Assembly (NCBI GenBank): GCA_016464795.1
Contig: JAEKNN010000068.1
Span: 1 to 34,723 of the forward strand
Length of the DNA stretch: 34,723 nucleotides
From: Candidatus Amunia macphersoniae
GTDB lineage: Bacteria > Chloroflexota > Dormibacteria > Aeolococcales > Aeolococcaceae
Direction of reading: 5' to 3'
Below, piece after piece: positions 7,009 through 16,474 of the stretch. Every line of letters starts with the position of its first letter. Position 1 is the stretch's first letter. A program made the translations under genes and the position numbers. The notes under the pieces were generated by a model, which was given only the letters and a program-made list of their open reading frames with translations, was not told the DNA's origin and ran no database searches.

Positions 7009-8817
7009 CTAGTTGTCGCCCACCACCTGAAGCGACTGGAACAGCTCGATGGGGACGCCCTCGCCCTCGGCTGAGAGGTGATCGAAGAAGTGCGGGACGA
7101 TCCCAGTTGGACCGAAGGACCCGAGCACATTGCCGTCCTCGTCGAGGCCGGTCTGGTGGAAGGCGAAGATCTCCTGGAGCTGCACGTGCTCGCCGTCAGT
7201 GCCCAACACCTCGGTGATGCTCACCACCTTGCGGGTGCCGTCGCGCATGCGCGACTGCTGCACGATGATGTTGACAGCAGAGCCGATCTGCTCGCGAATG
7301 GCGCGCGACGGCAGCTCTGCGCCGGCCATGAGCACAAGCGTCTCGAGCCTGCCGATGCACTCCTTGGCATTGTTGGCGTGGAGGGTGGTCAGCGAGCCAT
7401 CGTGGCCCGTGTTCATGGCCTGGAGCATGTCCAGCGCCTCGCCGCCACGACACTCACCGATGACGATGCGGTCAGGGCGCATGCGCAGGGAGTTGATCAC
7501 CAACTCGCGAATCGAGACCTTGCCTCGGCCCTCGATGTTCGCCGGCCTGGTCTCCAGGGTGACGACGTGCTCCTGGCGAAGCTGCAGCTCGGCGGCATCC
7601 TCGATGGTGACGATCCGCTCATCCTCGGGGATGAAGCCGGAGAGGATGTTGAGGGTCGTCGTCTTGCCTGAGCCCGTGCCGCCACTGACGATCACGTTGA
7701 GGCGTCCGCGGACGCACGCGCGCAAGAAGCGGATCATGCTCTCGTCGACGGTGTCGAACTTCATCAGGTCCTCGACCGTGAACGCCTCCTTGGCGAACTT
7801 GCGGATGGTGACCGTGGGGCCACGCAGCGCCAGCGGGGGAATGATCACGTTGACGCGCGACCCATCCTTGAGGCGGGCGTCGACCATCGGCGAGGACTCG
7901 TCGACACGGCGGCCGATGCTGCTGACGATGCGGTCGATGACCTGCATCAGCTGTTCGTTGCTCTCAAAGGTCACCGCGCTCAGGCTCAGCTTGCCGCGCT
8001 GCTCGACGTAGATCTGCCTGTAGCTGTTGATCATGATCTCGGTGACTTCGGGGTCGTTCAGGAGAGTTTCGAGCGGACCGAGCCCGAGCACGTCGGAGAT
8101 CACCGTCTCGATGACGCGCTGCTTGTCCTGGCGCGTCATGGTCAGGTTTTGCTCGACAACCATCTCGTTGACCAGCTCGGCAATGCGCTGCCGCACCTGC
8201 TCGGGTGGTGCTGTGCCGGTGTTTCCGGCCAGCTCCTCGACCAGGCGCTGGTGCACCTTGCTGCGCAACTGCGCGTAGAGATTGTTCGACCCGGGCTTGG
8301 TCAGTGGGCCGCGGGACAGCGCGGTCCTGTTCAGCAGCGAGGCCTGACGAGCCGGGTCAGACGGTTCAGCGGGTCCGCCCTGGGTGCGCATCAACAAGGG
8401 CGGCGCGCTGCGCGGCCGCAACGGCACGGTGTTCCCGAGCGCCTCCGGCGCCGGTGCGGTCGGCAGCGCCCCCTGAAATGAGCCGGAGGTCGCCGGCGCG
8501 CTCATCGGCACGGATGGAGTGGCCAAGGTGACGGCAGCTGCGGTTGCGGTGGCGTTTGCCGGCGACTGGACATCCTCGGTGGCGGGGGGTTCAGCACGGC
8601 GTTGGACCGCCGGCGCGTGTCGCACCTGCCACCCGGTGGGAGCAGGGAGCTCGACTCCCCCGGGGAGGTCAGGAGTGTAGAACGTGGGCGGACCCGGTCG
8701 GGTCGGAGCCAATGCAGCCGGGGCGGGCGCGGAGGGCGTGGGTGTCTGCTGAGCATCCTCGCCTGGGGAGGTGGCCCCTTCTCCTGCCTTGCGCTGAACC
8801 CTGTCGAGTAGCGACAT
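7009..8817 (-). CDS. cpaF: Tad pilus assembly ATPase CpaF/TadA (copy 2, long N-terminus)
   Basis: Second CpaF-type ATPase, 602 aa. I chose the ATG at 8817: GGAG (8827-8830) is 9 nt upstream, whereas the in-frame ATG at 8826 abuts that GGAG and is too close. Residues about 15-190 are Pro/Ala/Thr-rich and likely disordered. The canonical N-terminal domain follows (about 205-360; LTEIMINS-type motif is VTEIMINSYRQIYVEQRGK). Walker A is GGTGSGKT (379-386), with intact Asp box (VTIEDAAELQLRQ), Walker B region (RMRPDRIVIGECRGGEALDM) and His box (HDGSLTTLHANN). It is transcribed towards copy 1. The extension may be a localisation or partner-binding arm; that is inference. Confidence 0.93.
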   Translation of the reverse strand: MSLLDRVQRKAGEGATSPGEDAQQTPTPSAPAPAALAPTRPGPPTFYTPDLPGGVELPAPTGWQVRHAPAVQRRAEPPATEDVQSPANATATAAAVTLATPSVPMSAPATSGSFQGALPTAPAPEALGNTVPLRPRSAPPLLMRTQGGPAEPSDPARQASLLNRTALSRGPLTKPGSNNLYAQLRSKVHQRLVEELAGNTGTAPPEQVRQRIAELVNEMVVEQNLTMTRQDKQRVIETVISDVLGLGPLETLLNDPEVTEIMINSYRQIYVEQRGKLSLSAVTFESNEQLMQVIDRIVSSIGRRVDESSPMVDARLKDGSRVNVIIPPLALRGPTVTIRKFAKEAFTVEDLMKFDTVDESMIRFLRACVRGRLNVIVSGGTGSGKTTTLNILSGFIPEDERIVTIEDAAELQLRQEHVVTLETRPANIEGRGKVSIRELVINSLRMRPDRIVIGECRGGEALDMLQAMNTGHDGSLTTLHANNAKECIGRLETLVLMAGAELPSRAIREQIGSAVNIIVQQSRMRDGTRKVVSITEVLGTDGEHVQLQEIFAFHQTGLDEDGNVLGSFGPTGIVPHFFDHLSAEGEGVPIELFQSLQVVGDN

Positions 8818-9045
8818 CCGCGCCATCTCCTTGTTTGTGTTGCTCTCAGACGCAGGCTAGCCCAGTCCGCTCGCAAGCCGGCGCGGTCCGTGCAACGATC
8901 CTGTCAAGGTGATCGCGTCATTTGTGCGGCCTTCGCCAGCCGCCGCTGATTCCGCGACCAGGGTCTCGACGGATCTCAGACATCATGGTTACGAGTCGTT
9001 ACCAGCCGACCACATGCGCGATGCGCTGCGGTATTCCTTGTGCCC

Positions 9046-10110
9046 ATGAAGGACTGCCGTCCACACCTCGACGCCGACCGTTGGGCCGCGCTGGCTCGCT
9101 CCGCGGCATCGGTCCGCGCGGACGACGCGGACGACGATGATTCCGCGGCGCCGGGCCGCAGCTGGCACCGAGTGGCGATCTCTTCGGCGTATCTGACAGT
9201 CCTCACCGGCGTGGTGATCGCCGCCCTGCATGCGACCGGCACCGCCACCCCCGTACGCGCGGATGGCGGTCAGGACGGTCAGCTGTTCAGCCTTGTCAAC
9301 CAGGACCGCGGCAGCAACGGCGTTCGCTCGCTCAGCGGCAACGGCACCCTGGGCACCATTGGCGAAGCAGGTCGCTATGGCGGCTGTCCCGGGCTCACCG
9401 TGTATGGGCGCTCCGTCGACATGATCCAGCGCAACTACTTCTCGCATCCGATCCTGGGCTGCGGGCAGCTGGTGTTCTCGATGATGCAGGCGTATGGCGT
9501 TCGCTACCGCTCGGCCGGCGAGAACATCGGCTGGAACGGTTCCGGCGCATCCGACATCAATGTCGCGTTCATGAACAGCCCCGACCATCGCGCGAACATC
9601 CTCAACGGCAACTTCACCGACCTCGGCGTTGGATCCGACAACTCCGGTTCCAACGCGTGGACCGGTGGGGGCGGCAGTTACACAGGCATCTGGATGTTCT
9701 CGGAGGAGTTCGCGCAGCTGGGCTCCTCGCCACCACCACCCCCGCCGCCCCCCCCGCCACCGCCGCCGCCTCCCCCACCCCCTGCGCCACGCCCGACAGG
9801 CGGTGGTGGAGGCGGCGGCAACAATGGCGGCAGCAACGGGGGCGGCAGCAACGGGGGCGGCAGCAACGGCAACAACGGTGGGTCCCGCAACAGTCCAGCA
9901 CCCACCGCGCCGGTGCAGCCGCCCGCCACCACAGCGCCACCCGACGCGGCGCCGACACCGCCGCCATCGGTGACCCCCACCCCGGTTCCGGTCGAGCTGC
10001 CGTCGCTCAGCCCCAGCCCGACGCTGACCCTGCCCCCGCCCGTCGACACCCATGGAGGACTGCTCTTCGATTCCGTGGAGTCGGTGCTGGAGAGCTACCT
10101 CATCAGCTGA
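9046..10110 (+). CDS. Secreted or membrane-anchored CAP/SCP-domain protein
   Basis: Extracytoplasmic CAP-superfamily protein of 354 aa. A hydrophobic segment at residues 43-62 follows a charged N-terminus, acting as signal anchor or late signal peptide. The CAP domain (about 75-225) shows SVDMIQRNYFSHP, SAGENIGWN and FMNSPDHRANILNGNFTDLG, the usual signature stretches; the first histidine commonly found before the SxDM motif is absent. Cys114 and Cys139 could pair. A run of ~19 prolines (229-247), a Gly/Asn/Ser repeat tract and a Pro/Thr/Ser-rich tail follow, resembling a wall-spanning stalk. A GTG two codons earlier (9040) is an alternative start. The substrate is unknown. Confidence 0.85.
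   Translation: MKDCRPHLDADRWAALARSAASVRADDADDDDSAAPGRSWHRVAISSAYLTVLTGVVIAALHATGTATPVRADGGQDGQLFSLVNQDRGSNGVRSLSGNGTLGTIGEAGRYGGCPGLTVYGRSVDMIQRNYFSHPILGCGQLVFSMMQAYGVRYRSAGENIGWNGSGASDINVAFMNSPDHRANILNGNFTDLGVGSDNSGSNAWTGGGGSYTGIWMFSEEFAQLGSSPPPPPPPPPPPPPPPPPPAPRPTGGGGGGGNNGGSNGGGSNGGGSNGNNGGSRNSPAPTAPVQPPATTAPPDAAPTPPPSVTPTPVPVELPSLSPSPTLTLPPPVDTHGGLLFDSVESVLESYLIS
9826..9867 (+). repeat. Short tandem repeat encoding Gly-Gly-Ser-Asn units
   Basis: Three copies of GGCGGCAGCAAC, with GGG inserted before the second and third, encode GGSN/GGGSN units in the stalk of the CAP protein. Such tracts can change copy number by slippage. Confidence 0.7.
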
Positions 10111-10236
10111 TGCGAATCAACCGGGCACGCGGCGACCGCCGCCTGCACACGTCGTAGCAACCGCCATGCCGAGGACCACCGCCATGCCAACCGACAAGCG
10201 CAGCACCACCGCCGTTGTCGTCGAGGAGGTGCAGCC

Positions 10237-11051
<815 letters not shown>

Positions 11052-11055
<4 letters not shown>

Positions 11056-13538
11056 GCCTGCCCTGGGCGCTTGCCCTTCGCGCCATCCGCAGCCGCCCCC
11101 TGCGAGCACTGCTCAACGGTCTGGCGGTGGCGCTCGGCACCGCCGTGGTCCTCGGCGTCGCTGTCACGATCAGCGGGCTCAACGGCCAGTCGCAATCAGC
11201 CGCGCAGGCGGCCGCAGGCTCGTCCGGCCTGGACGTCCGAGTCGCTGCCGGGACCGGTCTTACAGCCGATGCCGCCGCCAGCCTGAGCACGCTGCCCGGC
11301 GTCACCAACGCGGTGCCGCTGTACCAGAAGCGCGTCATCGCACGTTTGGGCTCAGACGACCTCAGCGGGACGACAGTTGAAGTCATCGCCATGCGTGACG
11401 GCAGTGTCGCGCTGCGCCCGCTCTCACTCGGATCGGGACGCATGCCCGCATCGACGAGCCACAGCGAGATTGTTCTCGACCAGGGTCTGGCCGCGCTGCT
11501 GACCACGAGCGCGCACAGCAAGCCCCTGGTCCTCGGCAGCGTGATCCAGCTGACCACCAACACGGGTCCTGACAACTTCACAATCGTCGGCTTCTCCAAC
11601 GGGGGCGGAGCTGCGGGCTTCACGCGCAGCGGCGTGTATGTCACGGAAACATCCATGCTCAGTCAGTTCCGTCTGGGCCTGCGCACGGCTTTCGTCGCGC
11701 TCCACCTGCAGAGTGGCGCGGACCCGACGCATGTCGCCGACGAGGTGCGCTCGGTGGTGAGCGCGCCGGTCACCACCACCGACCCGGTCGCGGGGGTCGG
11801 GTCCCCGCTCGGGGAGGTGCAGCCACTGCTGCTGCTGTTGACGGTGCTGAGCATCGTGGTCGGGGCGGGAGCGACCGCCAACAGCGTGGCTCTCGCCGCC
11901 AGTGAGCGCCGCCGTGAGGTGGGCCTGCTTCGCGCTGCCGGGGCGTCATCGCAGCAGGTCTTCCGACTCTTCATGCTCGAGGTGGCGATCGTCGCCGTGG
12001 CAGCCATCCCCGTGGGGCTGCTCGCCGGCGTCGGGCTCGCAGCGCTGCTGGAGGTGCGCCTCACGCCCGCTGACCTGCCGGTGCCAACCCTCAACCTCTC
12101 CGCGCCTCAGCTGCTGCTGGCGGCCCTCGCAGGGGCGGCGGCCGCTCTTTTGGGGGGTGCGATCCCCGCCTTGGCCAGTGGCCGCCGGCCAATCCTCTCC
12201 GGTCTGCGCCCGCACCCGGGTGCCGAGCGCGAGCGCGTGGCCGCCTTCCCCCTCAGCCTCTCCCCGATCGCGTTGCTGATCGGCGCGGTGCTCTTCATCA
12301 CCGGCGACGGCAACGCCGCCGCCGCCGCCACGGTGCTGGTCATCGCCGGCGTCCTCTGTGCACTGCCTGTGCTGGCACCGTGGATGGCGCGGACGGTTGG
12401 CCTGGTTGCCTCGCTGTTCACCCCCAAGGCGGGCGCTGCCGCACGCAACCTGGTGCGGCGCCGCAATCGCACAGCCCTGACCATCAGCGGGCTCACCATC
12501 AGCGTCGCCAGCGCGGTGGCGGTCAGCGCGCTGGCGAGCGGCGCCGTCTCCGGCGGCAACGCGTGGGTGAACCAGCTCTTCAACGGCAACATGTTGGTGC
12601 GCAGCCCGGTTGCGCAGACCGACGCGGTCCAGGCGAAGATCGCTCAGGCGCCTGGGGTCCGGGCGGCTCTGCCACTGCGGTTCATGTCGGTGGAGAGTGG
12701 CAGCAACGCGATGGCTGTGACCACCATCGACACCGCGTACTATCAGGACGGCTCCGCGCTCCACGTGAGCAGTCCCGCACGCGCCGACGCGCTCCGGGCG
12801 ATCAGCGGCGGTGCCGCGATCCTGGCGCCGCGCGGCTTCGCCACCACGCACAGCTGGGTGGTGGGCTCGTCGGTTCCCCTGCTCACCAGCAAGGGCACGG
12901 TCTCATTCCTCGTCGCGGGCATCGTCGACCACTCGTTCCCCTCGGGCAATGGCGACGAGTCACTGATCATGGACAGGCACGAGGCGGTGAGCTACTTCGG
13001 GTCGAACGCATCGGGCTTCGATGACCTCGACCTGGTCACCGGCAACGCCTCGGCCGCCCAGACCAGCGCTGCCCAGTTTGGCCTCTCGGCGGTCACCCTC
13101 GACGACGTGCGCGCCAGCACTGAGCGTTCTCTGAACCATGCCCTCGCTCTGCTCCTCGCAGTGGCGATCGTGACCCTGGTGATGTCCATGATCGCCGTGG
13201 TCAACACCCTGATGGTCAACATCCGCCAGGGATCGCGCGAATTGAGCATGATGCGCGCCGTGGGTCTCGATCGCTCCGGCGCCCGTCGCCTGGTGTTGAC
13301 TGAGGCGGCCCTCCTGGCTGCCAGCGGAGCCGTGCTCGGCGTGCTCACCGGCTGTGCCGTGGTTGTCGGGATGTTGCGGGCGGTCACCACTCCCGGCTTC
13401 ACTCCAGATTTCGTGTTCCCGGTCACCGCCGCGGTCACGGTGGTGGGTGCGGTCGTCGCCGGCAGCATCATCGCCACAGTGGTCCCCGCCATCAGAGTGG
13501 CCCGAGCCAGCATCGTGTCGGCGATTCGCCAGGACTGA
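11052..13538 (+). CDS. FtsX/MacB-type ABC transporter permease, duplicated architecture
   Basis: Membrane subunit of 828 aa, translationally coupled to the ATPase by a GTGA overlap. A first TM helix (about 17-40) precedes a MacB_PCD-like extracytoplasmic domain (about 45-240). An FtsX domain with three TM helices (about 255-370) has the diagnostic ANSVALAASERRREVGLLRA segment. Two more helices (about 395-450) follow, then a second TM/extracytoplasmic/FtsX set (about 475-825) with TLMVNIRQGSRELSMMRAVG. This double layout is typical of Gram-positive-type MacB permeases, which work without an outer-membrane channel. The lipoprotein gene starts 4 bases after the stop and probably belongs to the same transporter. 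Confidence 0.92.
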
Positions 13539-13542
13539 CGCC

Positions 13543-14217
13543 GTGCTGGCGGGGAGGGCAGTTGCGGCGGCTTGCACGCTGGCGCTGATCGCGGGGTGCG
13601 GTGACAGCACGTCCGGGCCGTCGACGCTGCGTCGGCCACCGAGCAGCTACCTGCTCACCGTCGACCAGCTGGTTGCCCCGAACTTCACCATCGACGCTGC
13701 CGCGCACCCACTGTCGGCGGCAGACATCGCCGCGGGCGATCAAGCGCGGGCCACGCAGCTCGCGACCTCGGGGCTCATCGCCGGCGCCGGGGAGGATTTC
13801 TTCCGACCAGCCGCCAACATCGCGCTGGCCAACGGCCCGGTGCAGATCGGCGACACGGTCGAGCAGTTCGCCACCGCCGCCGGCGCCATCACCGTCTTTG
13901 CCGGCGACGTCACCCGGCTCGACGCTGTTCCCGGGGCACGGGCGGTGTCGACAGGCGGCATCGGCGACGCTGCCCATGCGACCACGCGCCTGGTGACCGT
14001 CCCGGGCAGTGGTGTTCACCTCATCGAGATCAGCGTCGAGTGGCGAGTCGACAACCTGATCGACCTCCTGGTGGTGCGCGGCCGTGACGGGGGCACCCGT
14101 GCCGACGACGCTCTTTTCCTGGCCCACCGGCAGACCGCCACCGAGCTCGGTCTGGCCACCCCGACACCACTGCCCCCGTCCTCGCCGTCGCCCTCATCGT
14201 CACCGGGCCGCCCCTGA
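13543..14217 (+). CDS. Predicted lipoprotein, 224 aa
   Basis: Starts at GTG 13543, four bases after the permease stop. The N-terminus is a lipoprotein signal: basic residue, hydrophobic core, lipobox I-A-G-C with the lipidated Cys at 19. The mature part is about 190 residues of mixed alpha/beta composition (FTIDAAAHPLSAADIAAGDQ, EDFFRPAANIALANG, GVHLIEISVEWRVDNLIDLL), ending in a Pro/Ser tail. No family is recognised. Its place at the end of the ABC operon suggests a surface-exposed partner or substrate receptor for that transporter. Confidence 0.8.
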   Translation: MLAGRAVAAACTLALIAGCGDSTSGPSTLRRPPSSYLLTVDQLVAPNFTIDAAAHPLSAADIAAGDQARATQLATSGLIAGAGEDFFRPAANIALANGPVQIGDTVEQFATAAGAITVFAGDVTRLDAVPGARAVSTGGIGDAAHATTRLVTVPGSGVHLIEISVEWRVDNLIDLLVVRGRDGGTRADDALFLAHRQTATELGLATPTPLPPSSPSPSSSPGRP

Positions 14218-14223
14218 GCGAGC

Positions 14224-14246
14224 CGGTCAGCTCGGCCGGCTGACCG
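14224..14246 (+). terminator. Hairpin after the lipoprotein gene, no U-tract
   Basis: GGTCAGC-TCGGCCG-GCTGACC, extended by one C-G pair, gives an 8-bp perfect stem starting 6 bases past the lipoprotein stop codon. No T-run follows. It likely ends the ABC/lipoprotein operon in the way of U-less terminators described in actinobacteria (inference). Confidence 0.5.
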
Positions 14247-14281
14247 TCGCTATTGCGTCACAACGCGTGCGACCGAAACGC

Positions 14282-14403
14282 ATGGTTCCATGGTGCGATC
14301 CGCGACCCGGGCGGATCGAAGATTCGTGTGCTGTCACCGCGACAGCGCAATCGGTTCTCCCTCCCAAGAGTGCCGCGGACCGAGAGGGCCGCGGTGCTTT
14401 TTT
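14282..14403 (+). ncRNA. Candidate structured leader RNA or small RNA ending in an intrinsic terminator
   Basis: Between the lipoprotein operon and the next ABC gene lie successive inverted repeats: ATGG-TT-CCAT (14282-14291), an 8-bp perfect stem CGATCCGC/GCGGATCG (14296-14303 and 14311-14318), and GCTGTC/GACAGC (14330-14335 and 14341-14346). A terminator-like hairpin with a T6 run follows at 14369-14403. The next gene starts 37 bases later. This could be a 5' attenuator or a free small RNA. It does not match a riboswitch class I know. Confidence 0.4.
14369..14403 (+). terminator. Intrinsic terminator or attenuator with T6 tract
   Basis: CCGCGG/CCGCGG stem (14373-14378 and 14389-14394), lengthened outward by G-U, U-G, G-C and A-U pairs, is followed directly by CTTTTTTG. 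It is the clearest classical terminator on the plus strand left of the pilin gene. It sits 37 bases before the ABC start, so it either ends an upstream small RNA or attenuates read-through into the exporter genes. Confidence 0.75.
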
Positions 14404-14440
14404 GTGTACGTGGGGACAGGCAGGCGGCCATACTCTGGGC

Positions 14441-15376
14441 ATGCCGGTCATCGATGCACGCGGCCTGGTCAAGCGCTACGGCGACCTGGTTGCGGTCGGC
14501 GGCATCAGCTTCAGCGTCGAGAGCGGCGAGGTCTTCGGCATGCTCGGGCCCAACGGGGCCGGCAAGACCACCACCCTGGAGATGCTCGAGGGTCTTCGCC
14601 GGCCGGACGCCGGCACTGCGACGGTGCTCGGCGCCGACGTGGTGCGGGAGGCACGCGCCATCAAGGCACGCATCGGTGTGCAGCTCCAGGCCACGGCATT
14701 GCCACCCCTGACCAGGGTTCGCGAGGCCATCGACCTCTTTGGTGCCCTGTTTCCCACCTGCCGCCCCACCGAGGAGCTCCTCAAGGACTTTGACCTCGAA
14801 GCCAAGGCCGGCACCTATGCCACCGAGCTGTCGGGTGGTCAGATGCAGCGCCTTTCGATCGCGCTGGCGCTGGTCAACAACCCTGACGTCGTCTTCCTGG
14901 ACGAGCCCACCACCGGCTTGGACCCGCAGGCACGCCTCAACATCTGGGACGTCATCGAGGGCGTGCGACAGCGTGGCAAGACTGTCGTCCTGACCACCCA
15001 CAATATGGAGGAGGCTGAGCGCCTGTGCGCTCGTGTCGCCGTCGTCGACCACGGCAGCATCGTGGCGCTGGACACCCCTGCAAGCCTGATCTCAGCGCAT
15101 GCCCCCGGCACCACCATCGACTTCGACGCTCCCAACGGCGTGGATGCACAGCGGCTGGCGGGGCTCGACGGCATCGACAAGGTGACCGCCAATGGACGCG
15201 TGGCCGTCACCACGCGGGCGCCCGAGCGAGTGCTTCGCCAGCTGTTGGATCCGGCCGCGACGTGGCTGCGGCGCAGTGGGGATGGTCAGGAGGTGGCGAT
15301 CAGAGACCTGCGCGTGCGCCAGGGCACGCTCGAGGACGTGTTCATCGCGCTGACCGGCAGGAGCCTGCGCACCTGA
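14441..15376 (+). CDS. ABC exporter ATP-binding protein, DrrA/ABC-2 type
   Basis: ATPase of 311 aa for an ABC-2 exporter. Walker A is GPNGAGKTT (36-44), signature LSGGQ (130-134), Walker B VVFLDEP (150-156) with TTGLDP, and switch His in TTHNMEEAERLC. The C-terminal ~90 residues form the extra domain of the DrrA group (GTLEDVFIALTGRSL at the end). Start ATG 14441 has no Shine-Dalgarno; a TACTCT box is 4 bases upstream. An in-frame open stretch upstream crosses the terminator and reads as non-coding. The substrate (drug, lipid or polysaccharide) cannot be told. The permease start overlaps its stop codon. Confidence 0.92.
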   Translation: MPVIDARGLVKRYGDLVAVGGISFSVESGEVFGMLGPNGAGKTTTLEMLEGLRRPDAGTATVLGADVVREARAIKARIGVQLQATALPPLTRVREAIDLFGALFPTCRPTEELLKDFDLEAKAGTYATELSGGQMQRLSIALALVNNPDVVFLDEPTTGLDPQARLNIWDVIEGVRQRGKTVVLTTHNMEEAERLCARVAVVDHGSIVALDTPASLISAHAPGTTIDFDAPNGVDAQRLAGLDGIDKVTANGRVAVTTRAPERVLRQLLDPAATWLRRSGDGQEVAIRDLRVRQGTLEDVFIALTGRSLRT

Positions 15377-16458
15377 AGGCTTTTCGCGCGCTGACTCTCA
15401 ACACGGTGCGGGCCGGGCTGCGCAACCGGGTGGCGATGTTCTTCACGCTCGGGCTCGCTTTCCTCTTCATGGTCATCTTCGGCCTGCTCTTCGGTGGCAA
15501 CAACTTCAGCGTCACCTACGGCGTGGTGGACTCGGACCACTCGCCGCAGTCGCAGAAGTTCATCGGCGCGCTGGGGGGGATCCACGGGGTCACCACCACC
15601 GTCGAGTCCAAGGGCCAGGCACTCAACGACCTGCGCAACAACCACGTCGACGTGGTCGTCGAGATTCCCCAGGGCTTCGGCGCCGCGCTCGGCAATCCCG
15701 GCGGTGCGCAGGTGACGGTGAGACCCACGCAGGCCAGCCAGACCTCGTCGACCGCGTCGGTCGCCGATCAGATCCTGGCCGAGGTGCTGAACGGCTTCAC
15801 GGCCAACGGGGCTCGCAGCGCCGTGGTGCTGGCGCCGCCGGCGACGTCGGCGGTCAACAAAATCACAGCCATCGACTACTTCCTGCCGGCGATGATCGCG
15901 TACATCATCCTGCAGAGCGGGATCAACTACGTTGCCATCGGCCTGGCGGACCTTCGCGCCCGCAAGGTGTTGCGCCGTTTTCGGGCCACGCCGCTGCGCC
16001 CCGTGCAGATTCTCGGGGCCCAGATCGCCGGAGGCGCGCTCACCGTGGTCCTCCAGCTGCTGGTTCTGATCGTCGCGGGACTGCTCCTGTTCCAGGCCAA
16101 GGTGTACGGCTCGTGGCTTGTCGCCCTGGTTCCGATGGTGCTCGGGATCGGTGCCTTCGTGGGCATCGGCTTCCTGCTCACCAGCGCCGCTCGCACCAGT
16201 GAGTCAGCACGCGGCCTGTCCACCTTCGTCGCCTTTCCGATGATGTTCCTCTCAGGCATCTTCTTCCCGATCACCACCCTGCCCAGCTGGCTGCAGACCG
16301 TCGTCCACGTGCTGCCGCTGACATGGTTGACCGACGCCATGCACCGGGTCATGAACGACGGCGTCGGCCTGGCCGACATCGCGCTCGACTGCCTGGTGCT
16401 TGCGGCGTGGGCGGTGGTCACCTTCGCGATCGCCACCTGGCGGTTTCGCTGGGACTGA
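15373..16458 (+). CDS. ABC-2 type exporter permease, probable CTG start
   Basis: Integral membrane partner of the preceding ATPase, 361 aa. Residues KAFRALTLNTVRAGLRNRVA are the usual amphipathic N-terminus of ABC-2 permeases, followed by TM1 (about 22-40), an extracytoplasmic domain (41-170) and five TM helices (about 175-360), including the ABC-2 segment ARKVLRRFRATPLRPVQILG. No ATG, GTG or TTG occurs at the expected position. CTG 15373 has AGGAG 9 nt upstream and overlaps the ATPase stop as CTGA. The alternative is GTG 15406, which would delete the conserved N-terminal helix. The gene converges with the SPFH gene, with 12 bases between stops. Confidence 0.88.
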   Translation: MKAFRALTLNTVRAGLRNRVAMFFTLGLAFLFMVIFGLLFGGNNFSVTYGVVDSDHSPQSQKFIGALGGIHGVTTTVESKGQALNDLRNNHVDVVVEIPQGFGAALGNPGGAQVTVRPTQASQTSSTASVADQILAEVLNGFTANGARSAVVLAPPATSAVNKITAIDYFLPAMIAYIILQSGINYVAIGLADLRARKVLRRFRATPLRPVQILGAQIAGGALTVVLQLLVLIVAGLLLFQAKVYGSWLVALVPMVLGIGAFVGIGFLLTSAARTSESARGLSTFVAFPMMFLSGIFFPITTLPSWLQTVVHVLPLTWLTDAMHRVMNDGVGLADIALDCLVLAAWAVVTFAIATWRFRWD

Positions 16459-16474
16459 CCTCGGTGTGGGTCAG
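16455..16474. terminator. Hairpin spanning both stop codons of a convergent pair
   Basis: CTGACC (16455-16460) pairs with GGTCAG (16469-16474) around an 8-base loop. The TGA stops of the ABC-2 permease and of the SPFH gene lie within the stem arms. No T-run follows on either strand. A bidirectional U-less terminator is inferred. Confidence 0.45.

Noticed and set aside
10101..10112. Palindrome CATCAGCTGATG at the end of the CAP gene
   Set aside because: It has no loop for an RNA hairpin and lies over the last codons and stop; no nearby regulatory context supports an operator.
14361..14403. T-box-like antiterminator before the exporter ATPase
   Set aside because: The CCGCGG terminator recalls T-box terminators, but the TGG-containing bulge sequence needed to read a tRNA end is absent, and the downstream gene is not amino-acid related.
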